Program-made: the position numbers and the translations under genes
In this document: positions 33,222 to 39,640 of the stretch, in pieces
Numbering within the stretch: the first letter of the stretch is position 1
Layout of the letters: every line of letters begins with the position of its first letter
The notes under the pieces: model-generated
What the model saw: the letters and a program-made list of their open reading frames with translations, nothing else
What the model was told of the DNA's origin: nothing
Databases searched by the model: none
Assembly (NCBI GenBank): GCA_046297495.1
Contig: JBKBIP010000041.1
Location: 1 to 39,640, forward strand
DNA from: JBKBIP01 sp046297495
GTDB lineage: Bacteria > Planctomycetota > Planctomycetia > Gemmatales > Gemmataceae
Length of the DNA: 39,640 nt
Reading direction: 5' to 3'

Positions 33222-34340
33222 ATGTCCAGACGCATCGCATCCTCTCGCCCGGCCCGCGGCGCTCTGCTGTGGGGAATCGGCTTGTTTCTCGCCAGCCAGC
33301 TGGTGTTCGCGCTGCTGTTGGAAGCGGGCCTAACCAAACTGAACGACCCGGAATACGAACACCGGCTGGCCTTGTTGCGCGCGCGTCTGAGCGAAGCCCC
33401 CAGCCAACGCCCCCTAATGTTGGTGTTGGGCAGCTCGCGGGCGGCGATGGGGGTATGTCCCGATAGGCTGACACCGCCTCATCCTGATTCCTCAGCCCCT
33501 CTGATCTTCAATTTTTCGTTACTCGGTTCGGGGCCGGTGATGGAGCTAATGTGTCTGCGCCGGTTGCTTGATGATGGCATCCGGCCCGACGCGGTGTTGA
33601 TCGAGTGCTGGCCCCCTTTCCTCAATCAAGAGAAGCACAACGCCGAGGAGCAGCGCTTCGACAAGTCGCGCCTGCGCTGGGGGGATGTGGCCTTGCTGGA
33701 TCGCTACTGGTCGGGGGAAGGCCGCATCCGCCGAGAATGGGCCGCCGCGCGCGCCGTGCCGGCTTACTCCAGCCGCTTCGTGATCCTCAACCGCTACCTG
33801 CCCAAGTGGTTGCCATGGTATCGCCGGGTGCATGGCACCTGGACGAACCTGGACCCCTGGGGCTGGCAAGCGTGCGCCGATCCCGAAGCCAATGACGCGA
33901 TGTACCGCGCGCGTGTGGAGATCGCCCGGCAATTTTATGAGCCGGTGTTGCAAGATTTTCACATCAGCCCCATCGCCGATCAGGCCTTGCGTGAACTGCT
34001 AACTCTATGTCGTCGAGAACGCATTGGAGCGGCGCTGGTGATCTTGCCAGAAGGGAGCACGTTTCGCAGCTGGTATCCCGCTTCGGTGCGCGCCCGGACG
34101 GACGTCTATTTCGCTTCCTTGTGTCAAGAATTTCACGTGCCGCTGGTCGATGCCCGCGACTGGATCGCCGATGGTCAATTTTACGATGGCTTTCATCTTC
34201 TGCCCCAAGGCGCCCTGGCCTTCAGCGAACGCTTGCGCCAACAGTGGATGTTATCCGTGTTGATCGCTCATTCTGAGACGTGGCGAGCGGCGGGCGTAAG
34301 CCCTCCGATGCTACTTTCCGCTCCGCGCTCCCCGAGGTGA
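33222..34340 (+). CDS. SGNH-like membrane-anchored protein, paralogue 2 of 3
   Basis: A 372-residue protein from ATG 33222 (GGGGCGGAA just upstream). Membrane anchor ALLWGIGLFLASQLVFALLL, block I VLGSSRAAMG, central RYLPKWLPW, and C-terminal D-x-x-H in YDGFHLLPQGA. The frame is open upstream to 33060, overlapping paralogue 1 without support. It shares the overall order with the flanking copies: anchor, GSSR, FNF, LRRLLxDGIRPDxxLIE, LPxWLPW and D-x-x-H. The end (SETWRAAGVSPPMLLSAPRSPR) looks unconstrained and the stop is three bases before the next start. Confidence 0.8.
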   Translation: MSRRIASSRPARGALLWGIGLFLASQLVFALLLEAGLTKLNDPEYEHRLALLRARLSEAPSQRPLMLVLGSSRAAMGVCPDRLTPPHPDSSAPLIFNFSLLGSGPVMELMCLRRLLDDGIRPDAVLIECWPPFLNQEKHNAEEQRFDKSRLRWGDVALLDRYWSGEGRIRREWAAARAVPAYSSRFVILNRYLPKWLPWYRRVHGTWTNLDPWGWQACADPEANDAMYRARVEIARQFYEPVLQDFHISPIADQALRELLTLCRRERIGAALVILPEGSTFRSWYPASVRARTDVYFASLCQEFHVPLVDARDWIADGQFYDGFHLLPQGALAFSERLRQQWMLSVLIAHSETWRAAGVSPPMLLSAPRSPR

Positions 34341-34343
34341 GGA

Positions 34344-35537
34344 ATGATTACGACCTCTTCCGCTCCCCCGCGCATCCCAGAGCTTGTCACCTCCTCCCGC
34401 ATTCGTTCCGTTCGGATCGTCCACGCGCCCCGGAATGCCAATCATTCCGAAGAGACAGAGAACAGACACGCGGCGCGGCGGCGGTCGGTGTCCGTGCCCG
34501 CGACTTTGTGCTGGGCCGTGATCATCTTCGTGGCGGCGCAAGGGGCGTTGGGGATCGGCACGGAGCAGCTATGGCCGGGACTGCGCGATCCAGAATATGG
34601 CAAAAAACTGGCACTGGTCCGCGCGGTCCGCTCCGCCCATCCCAACCGCGAGTTGTTGTTGGTACTGGGCAGCTCGCGCACGGCAGTCGGCTTGCGGCCA
34701 GCGCTGCTCGACACGTCGGAGACACGAAATAATGGCTCCCCCCTCGTCTTCAACTTCGGCATGACCGCCGCCGGGCCGATCCGCGAGCTGCTCCACCTGC
34801 GGCGGCTGCTGCGCGACGGTGTCCGGCCTGATGGCCTGGTCATCGAGATGCTGCCCACGATGTTGAACCAACCGGGACACTACAACGAGGCGAATCATAT
34901 TCCCCTCACGCGGCTGACCTGGAACGATCTGCCGCTGATCGCCCGCTACCGCGACGGCCAGGAACAGACATCGGCTGGGTTCACTCCAGCGACCGGCGTG
35001 CATCGGCAATGGTGCCAAGCCAACGTCGTCCCCGTGTATGCCCAGCGCTTCGTGCTGATGAGCCGCTGTCTGCCGGCCTGGTTGCCGCACGACAAGCGTA
35101 CCGATTTCTGGGAGGGGCTGGATGCTTGGGGCTGGTTTCCGTTCCTGCGGCGTCCCTCGGACGCCGAGAACCACCGCGCCCTGGATTACGCCCAGCGCGA
35201 ACACGCGGAATTGTTGCATCATTACGACATCACAGAGCCGCCCAATCGCGCGGTGCGCGAAATGCTGTCGATATGTCAAAAGGAAAACATTCCGGTTGTG
35301 CTGCTGATCATGCCGGAATCGAGAGTCTTTCGCGGCTGGTATGGTCCCCAGACCGAGGAAAAATTAGGCACCTATCTGCGACAATTGCGGCATGAATTCG
35401 GCGTCCCCTGCATCGACGCCCGCGCCTGGATCAGCGACGAACACTTCCTGGACGGCCACCATCTGCTGCCAGACGGCGCCGCCTTGTTCACCCAGCGCTT
35501 CGGTGTGGAAGTGGTGCCGATGTTTCAGTGGCAATAA
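34344..35537 (+). CDS. SGNH-like membrane-anchored protein, paralogue 3 of 3
   Basis: A 397-residue protein with a longer polar N-terminus (about 50 residues), then one membrane segment (LCWAVIIFVAAQGALGI). Block I is VLGSSRTAVG; the shared LLHLRRLLRDGVRPDGLVIE and the C-terminal D-x-x-H in LDGHHLLPDGA follow. A start nearer the anchor is possible. It ends 14 bases from the convergent DUF1501 gene. Three diverged copies beside one MBOAT suggest different acceptors or a multi-step transfer rather than simple redundancy (inference). Confidence 0.8.
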   Translation: MITTSSAPPRIPELVTSSRIRSVRIVHAPRNANHSEETENRHAARRRSVSVPATLCWAVIIFVAAQGALGIGTEQLWPGLRDPEYGKKLALVRAVRSAHPNRELLLVLGSSRTAVGLRPALLDTSETRNNGSPLVFNFGMTAAGPIRELLHLRRLLRDGVRPDGLVIEMLPTMLNQPGHYNEANHIPLTRLTWNDLPLIARYRDGQEQTSAGFTPATGVHRQWCQANVVPVYAQRFVLMSRCLPAWLPHDKRTDFWEGLDAWGWFPFLRRPSDAENHRALDYAQREHAELLHHYDITEPPNRAVREMLSICQKENIPVVLLIMPESRVFRGWYGPQTEEKLGTYLRQLRHEFGVPCIDARAWISDEHFLDGHHLLPDGAALFTQRFGVEVVPMFQWQ

Positions 35538-35551
35538 ATAACCTTAACCTG

Positions 35552-36943
35552 TCATAGCATTACGCCGCTGATCGGATTGCCGGCGGCGATGGGGAAGGGG
35601 CGGTTGAGCGGATCGTAAACTTCCGTGTGCGGATCGATGCCGAGCAGGGCGAAAATAGTGGCGGCGAGATCGTCGGGACGCACCGGGTCGGTGGCAGGAA
35701 AGGCGCCGATCTTGTCGGAGGTGCCATGGACAAAACCGCGCCGCACGCCCCCGCCAGCCAGCAAGGCCGTGTAACATTGCGGCCAGTGGTCCCGCCCGGC
35801 CAAGTCATTGATGCGCGGCGTCCGGCCAAATTCCCCCATCCAGACCACCAGCGTGTCATCGAGTAAGCCGCGTTGGTCCAGGTCGTCGAGCAGCACCGGC
35901 ACCGTCTGATCCGTGATCGGCAGTAGATGACTTTTCAGGATTGGGTACATCGGCTTGCCATTGAAGCCGTGCGTGTCCCAGCCGCCGGTACAACCGCCGA
36001 TGCGCCCGGAGAAATAGACGTTGACGAACCGCGCGCCAGCCTCGATCAGCCGCCGAGCCAGTAAGCAGCTCTGCCCGTAGGTCGTCCGGCCATAGCGGTC
36101 GCGCAGCGCGGCTGGTTCTTGGGACAGGTCGAACGCCTGTTTCACCTTGGGGGAAGTGAGCATGGTCAGGGCCTTCTCATAGTTGGCGTCGATGCCGCGC
36201 GCTTTGGCCGATACGTCGAGCAATTCCGTTTGCTGGTCGATCCAGCGCATCACGTCTCGGCGATTTTGCAACCGTTCCAAGGTTAGGTTGTCCGGCAAGC
36301 TCAGCTCCGGCAAGCGAAAGTCGGGGCTGTTGGGGTCTTGATCGATGAACAACGGATTGTGCGTCTTGCCGAGAAAACTAGCGTGCTGACCGGGCGTCAC
36401 CGAACCATCGCTGAGGACATAGGGAAAGGCCACGAAGCTAGGCATTCCCTTGTCGGCGGGGGCCAAATGATCGACGACGGAGCCATAGGCCGGAAACAGA
36501 TCCAGCGTGTCGCGCAGCCGAATGTCATCGACTGGCGGGGCGTGGCCGGTGAGGCTGTAATAGGTCGCCGGGTTATGGCTTTTCATGGTGTGCGTCATGG
36601 AGCGGATGAGCGTGATCTTGTCCGCCACCCGCGCCAGGTTGGGCAAGCGCTCGCTCAGCCTCAATCCGGGAACTTTGGTTGTCAGCGGCTGGAACTCGCC
36701 GCGGATGCCGTCGGGGGCGTTCGGCTTCAGGTCGAACGTGTCCAAATGGCTAGGGCCGCCGAACTGGTGCAAGAAGATGACCGCCTTGGCTCGCGCGGAC
36801 CGCCGCCGTCTCTCGTCCGCCGCCAGCACATCCGGCAACGACAACCCCAACAGTCCCAGCCCGCCCACCTGCAACAGCCGGCGCCGGCTCATGGACATGT
36901 CACCCAAATTCCGACAAGGAAAGTTCGGTTCGCGCATGTTCAT
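35552..36943 (-). CDS. DUF1501 protein with twin-arginine-type leader
   Basis: A 463-residue protein from ATG 36943 (a second ATG lies two codons in, with no clear ribosome-binding site). The leader MSRRRLLQVGGLGLLGLSLP near residues 18-37 is Tat-like. The fold is of the alkaline phosphatase/sulfatase superfamily: AKAVIFLHQFGGPSHLDTFDLKP, RSMTHTMKSHNPATYYSLTG, GGWDTHGFN, and DTLVVWMGEFGRTPRIN...GRDHWP, with the Asp/His metal ligands in the last two. DUF1501 genes are very numerous in planctomycetes and usually sit beside a DUF1549/DUF1553 cytochrome-like partner; none is adjacent here. Function is not proven. Confidence 0.9.
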   Translation of the reverse strand: MNMREPNFPCRNLGDMSMSRRRLLQVGGLGLLGLSLPDVLAADERRRRSARAKAVIFLHQFGGPSHLDTFDLKPNAPDGIRGEFQPLTTKVPGLRLSERLPNLARVADKITLIRSMTHTMKSHNPATYYSLTGHAPPVDDIRLRDTLDLFPAYGSVVDHLAPADKGMPSFVAFPYVLSDGSVTPGQHASFLGKTHNPLFIDQDPNSPDFRLPELSLPDNLTLERLQNRRDVMRWIDQQTELLDVSAKARGIDANYEKALTMLTSPKVKQAFDLSQEPAALRDRYGRTTYGQSCLLARRLIEAGARFVNVYFSGRIGGCTGGWDTHGFNGKPMYPILKSHLLPITDQTVPVLLDDLDQRGLLDDTLVVWMGEFGRTPRINDLAGRDHWPQCYTALLAGGGVRRGFVHGTSDKIGAFPATDPVRPDDLAATIFALLGIDPHTEVYDPLNRPFPIAAGNPISGVML

Positions 36944-37089
36944 GGCATTATCATGTCCAAATCAAAACGGCGAGTTATCACGAGAGGGATTGTAGCACGC
37001 GCGATGAGGGAATGGGAAGGAAAAAAGAGCATGAGCGGGGTGCTGAGCCACCCAGGAACTTCCTGATGGAACCGTTCCTCTGGTAGGAA

Positions 37090-37141
37090 AAATCCCACCG
37101 AGCACGCAGGCACTTGCTGGCGCTGCGTGCTCTTGGGATTT
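37090..37141 (-). terminator. Long terminator hairpin downstream of the DUF4214 gene
   Basis: Two-part stem: outer arms AAATCCCA (37090-37097) and TGGGATTT (37134-37141), inner arms GAGCACGCAG (37100-37109) and CTGCGTGCTC (37123-37132), with a 13-base loop. Reading on the minus strand the stem is followed by TTTTTCC, so it is a good intrinsic terminator for the DUF4214 gene. Confidence 0.8.
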
Positions 37142-37197
37142 CTCTTTCGCGCCCCTTCGCTGGCACGTCAAGCGAACGGGCGGAACTTCCTCAAGGA

Positions 37198-37842
37198 TCA
37201 ACGCCGGGTACGATACACGGCCCCAACGGAGATCCGGTAGCCGGTGCCGACAGGTGGAACACGGCCCACAGGGGAGCCACAGCCAACCTGGTGGAATGGC
37301 AGCTCCGGATGATAGCCCCGATGCGGAACGACCATGGGAACCGGCGCGGGCACGACCACGGGAACCGGCTGATACACGGGCGGCGCGTACACCGGCTGGA
37401 CCACAACAGGGGGCGCCACGGGCACCACCACGGCGTTCAGCTCCTGTTGCGCGGCACAGAGGAACCGCCTGACGAATGCTTTTCGGCAGCCGCAAGGGGG
37501 AAAACTGCTGGCCCACAGCCGTACTTCGCAGGGACTGGGAGCACGCCCCAACACATCCACGTAGAGCCGAGCCACGAACGCATTCGGGCAACAGCCGCTG
37601 CGCAGGAAGTATTCATCACTGGCCAAAATGTGCATCCGGACTTCCTCCGGCCCCCAACAAGACAGTTTCGAGAGCCAATAATTCAAACCGGGAGCATCGG
37701 GACAGCGGCCCAAGTATTGATGGTAGTAGCTCGTGATCAAGCCCACGCCGTTCGTGGCGTGGTAAGCATTGGCGCTTGGCAGATGATTGCTCCAGCCGAT
37801 AGTTCCCAAGGTGGCGACCATCCAAATTGCCCAGTTTTTCAT
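37198..37842 (-). CDS. Secreted DUF4214-domain protein with Pro/Val-rich tail
   Basis: A 214-residue protein with a signal peptide ending near HLPSANAY. Residues about 35-130 hold two DUF4214-like helical repeats: YHQYLGRCPDAPGLNYWLSKL and LYVDVLGRAPSPCEVRLWASSF, each with the LGR-x-P-x-x-x-(E/L)-x-x-W pattern. Many Cys suggest disulfides outside the cytoplasm. Residues 137-180 are Pro/Val-rich (PVAPPVVVQPVYAPPVYQPV), a likely extended stalk. DUF4214 occurs in extracellular and S-layer-associated proteins; the exact role is unknown. Confidence 0.8.
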   Translation of the reverse strand: MKNWAIWMVATLGTIGWSNHLPSANAYHATNGVGLITSYYHQYLGRCPDAPGLNYWLSKLSCWGPEEVRMHILASDEYFLRSGCCPNAFVARLYVDVLGRAPSPCEVRLWASSFPPCGCRKAFVRRFLCAAQQELNAVVVPVAPPVVVQPVYAPPVYQPVPVVVPAPVPMVVPHRGYHPELPFHQVGCGSPVGRVPPVGTGYRISVGAVYRTRR

Positions 37843-38051
37843 AGCCGTGCCTCTCTTCGGTTCGGAGTGAGTGGGTTATTTTCCTCAGTCACTTTCAGAA
37901 CGCGATCCGAGGCTCTGCTTGCGCGGAACGGGAATGGGAATCGTTGTGATGGGAGCGAAACCAGCGGTCCTGGGACGCGCGGCTCGGCTGTTGGTTTCAA
38001 TGACTGCCCACATGCATGGGAGACGCTCTGCTTCGCGACGTTGATGAGGAC

Positions 38052-39077
38052 CTACTCTTGAATCTTGCCCAAGGCGGTGACGGCGGCTTCGCGGACGTCG
38101 GCATCCGGGTCGCGCAGGAGGGCGAGCAGAGCGGGGATGGCGGCGCGGGCGGATGGGCCGATCTCCCCGAGCGCGAAGGCGGCGGAGCCACGCAAATCGA
38201 CCGCGCTACTTTTCAGGGCGTCCGTCAGCGCGGCGACGGCGTTGACGGCGTCGGGGCCAATCTCCGCCAGGGACAGGGCCGCCAGCACGCCCACTTCGGC
38301 ATCCTCATCCTGCAAGGCGGCGGCCAGATGGGGGACGGCAGGCTTGGCGGCGGCCCCCATCTGGCCCAAGGCGCTGACCGCCGAACGGCGCACTTCCACG
38401 TTGGGGTCTTTGAGAACGTGGCTCAAGGCGGGCACCGCCGCGCGCGCCAGCGGTCCCAACTCCCCCAAGGCATAGACGGCGGCGCCGCGCGTCTCGACCT
38501 CGTTGCTTTTGAGAAAGCCCGCCACCACGCTGACATGCGTCTCGGAGTCATCGTCCAGCACGGCCAGGGCGCAACGAGCGAAGATTTGCGACTGCGGTTC
38601 GTTTTCCTTGGACAGGTCGCGCAGGGCGGGGACGGCGGCGCGCGCGTCCTTGCCGACGCGAGCCAAGGCCAAGGCCGCCGCGCCACGCACGTCCCGTTCA
38701 GGATCGCGCAGCAACACGATCAGGGCGGGGGTGGCGCTCTTGGCGTCCGGGCCAATCCGACCCAAGGCCAAGGCTGCCGCGCCACGCACATCGATATCCT
38801 CGTCCTTGAGCGTCTGGGTGAGGGCCGGAACAGCTTCCTTGGCGCCGGGGCCGATGCGTCCCAGCGCCTTGACCGTGCTGAGCCGGACCACGGCATCCTT
38901 ATCCTGGAGGGCTTCGATCAAGCCGCGGACTACCGCCGTGGTGTCATCGTCCGCCGTTTGGAGCACGGCCGCCGCGCCAGGCGTTTGCATCCCGCCGGGG
39001 AGAATCGCCAAGGAAACCAGAGCCAAACCCACGCCGACCCGACAGACGGCATCCAAGAACCAGGTGATTCGTGTCAT
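38052..39077 (-). CDS. Exported HEAT/PBS-lyase-repeat protein
   Basis: A 341-residue protein from ATG 39077. Residues 1-35 are a signal-like leader (VGVGLALVSLAILPGGMQTPG). The rest is eight to nine HEAT-like repeats of 36-38 residues, each with the D-VRGAAALALGRIGP-DAKSATPAL pattern, ending ADVREAAVTALGKIQE. Such solenoids bind proteins or act as scaffolds. One irregular repeat (SKENEPQSQIFARCALAVLDDDSE) breaks the series at about the middle. Translation of the opposite strand also gives a long frame, an effect of the repeats' high GC content. Confidence 0.85.
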   Translation of the reverse strand: MTRITWFLDAVCRVGVGLALVSLAILPGGMQTPGAAAVLQTADDDTTAVVRGLIEALQDKDAVVRLSTVKALGRIGPGAKEAVPALTQTLKDEDIDVRGAAALALGRIGPDAKSATPALIVLLRDPERDVRGAAALALARVGKDARAAVPALRDLSKENEPQSQIFARCALAVLDDDSETHVSVVAGFLKSNEVETRGAAVYALGELGPLARAAVPALSHVLKDPNVEVRRSAVSALGQMGAAAKPAVPHLAAALQDEDAEVGVLAALSLAEIGPDAVNAVAALTDALKSSAVDLRGSAAFALGEIGPSARAAIPALLALLRDPDADVREAAVTALGKIQE

Positions 39078-39106
39078 GATGCTCGCACCAAGAGAGGATG
39101 GAAAAG

Positions 39107-39142
39107 AACCGTGGGATCGAATGGAAGCCGATCCCACGGTTT
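39107..39142 (-). terminator. Perfect 13-bp terminator hairpin
   Basis: Arms AACCGTGGGATCG (39107-39119) and CGATCCCACGGTT (39130-39142), loop of ten bases. On the minus strand it is followed by CTTTTCC. It lies 79 bases after the stop of the rightmost gene and 30 bases before the HEAT-repeat start, so it should separate the two transcripts. Confidence 0.75.
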
Positions 39143-39220
39143 GAGCCTAACCGAAGTCAAGCTCAGAGGCAACCAGGTGTGGTACCCAGAAAGGAATCGT
39201 TGCTGATCTTTGTGCCGATT

Positions 39221-39640
39221 TTAGCGGCGTAGCTCTTTCTTCAACGCCTCGATTTCCTTCAACAAGGCATCCAGGCGTTTTTCTACATCGGAGGAGCGGG
39301 ACGGAGCCGAGGGTGCGGGCTTGGTCGGAGCAGAGCTAGACGGTCGCCGCGGAGGCGCGGCCGAGGGACGCGACGGCATGCCCCGCCAACCGCCAAAGAA
39401 ATGACCTCGCCCACCCGGATGCCAACCGAAATGGCCGAAGCGATGGAAGTGGCCCCAGCCACGGAAACCACTCCAGCCCCGCGAACCCCGATGATGGCCG
39501 AAGCGACCACGCGAACCCAAGAAGCCGCCCCGATGATGGCCGAAACGACCACGCGAACCCAAGAAGCCGCCCCGATGATGACCGAAGCGACCACGCGAAC
39601 CGAAAAAGCCGCCCCGATGATGACCGAAGCGACCACGCGA
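39221..39640 (-). CDS. Gly/Arg/His/Phe-rich repeat protein, 3' part only (runs off the right edge)
   Basis: The frame is open at the right edge and ends at TAA 39221-39223 (complement), so at least 139 C-terminal residues are seen. It begins with 14-residue repeats of the type SRGRFGHHRGGFFG, continues with a Trp/His/Gly-rich region (GWGHFHRFGHFGWHPGGRGH), a Ser/Pro/Ala-rich linker, and closes with a charged coiled coil (DVEKRLDALLKEIEALKKELRR). The coiled-coil end is common to planctomycete exported proteins with low-complexity middles. Metal binding by the His-rich part is possible (inference). The N-terminus, and any signal peptide, is outside the window. Confidence 0.7.
   Translation of the reverse strand, partial: SRGRFGHHRGGFFGSRGRFGHHRGGFLGSRGRFGHHRGGFLGSRGRFGHHRGSRGWSGFRGWGHFHRFGHFGWHPGGRGHFFGGWRGMPSRPSAAPPRRPSSSAPTKPAPSAPSRSSDVEKRLDALLKEIEALKKELRR
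39485..39640 (-). repeat. 42-bp in-frame tandem repeat, at least 3.7 copies
   Basis: Copies at 39599-39640, 39557-39598 and 39515-39556 (42 bases each) and a partial one at 39485-39514. Units differ at only a few third positions plus a Phe/Leu change. The array continues past the window edge, so copy number is unknown. Confidence 0.9.

Noticed and set aside
38016..39206. Long 396-codon plus-strand frame
   Set aside because: It is the antisense of the HEAT-repeat gene; open frames are expected opposite GC-rich repeats, and the HEAT pattern, leader and terminator support the minus strand.

Overview
The window looks like a high-GC planctomycete chromosome, most likely Gemmataceae or a close relative. 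This is an inference from gene content: a DUF1501 protein with a twin-arginine leader, two Uma2-family (DUF820) proteins with heptad-repeat tails, a eukaryote-type Ser/Thr kinase fused to REC and HD-GYP domains, a zinc-ribbon membrane protein, a DUF4214 secreted protein, a HEAT-repeat secreted protein and a large hybrid histidine kinase. No rRNA gene is present to confirm it.

Region 1 (1 to about 11325) is an integrated mobile element. It opens with the tail of an IS256-type transposase that is cut by the window edge. It continues with an HTH-like gene interrupted by an in-frame amber codon, an ECF-like sigma factor, a small convergent protein and a zinc-ribbon protein. A tight run follows (3910-7703): membrane protein, von Willebrand A lipoprotein, membrane/coiled-coil protein, HerA/VirD4-like ATPase and replication-relaxation protein. 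Then come a Prim-Pol-type primase, several very small genes, an excisionase-like HTH protein and a tyrosine integrase. The integrase lies directly beside the 3' end of a tRNA-Leu(UAG) gene, the presumed attachment site. No second attachment repeat was found, so the element probably starts left of the window. The gene set suggests an integrative element that can be mobilised between cells and whose transfer proteins differ from the classical relaxase plus VirD4 set. It is the best candidate here for an undescribed system.

Region 2 (11330-23550) is ordinary chromosome: GlcD oxidase, a 35-bp tandem repeat, a coiled-coil hypothetical, a DinB-like protein, a pseudogene with two opposite frameshifts, an NRDE/TANGO2 protein overlapping a carbohydrate-binding-like protein, Uma2 protein 1, a small c-type cytochrome, QueG, a secreted hypothetical, an RlmI-like methyltransferase and Uma2 protein 2. 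Several convergent pairs are separated by clear hairpins.

Region 3 (23985-30318) is a membrane/signalling block: a zinc-ribbon membrane protein, then a Ser/Thr kinase-REC-HD-GYP fusion and a PAS hybrid histidine kinase, with a composite inverted-repeat block between the last two.

Region 4 (30437-35537) encodes an MBOAT acyltransferase followed by three tandem paralogous SGNH-like membrane-anchored proteins, probably an O-acetylation system for an exported polysaccharide. Region 5 (35552-39640) is all on the minus strand: DUF1501 protein, DUF4214 protein, HEAT-repeat protein and the 3' part of a gene with 42-bp tandem repeats that runs off the right edge.
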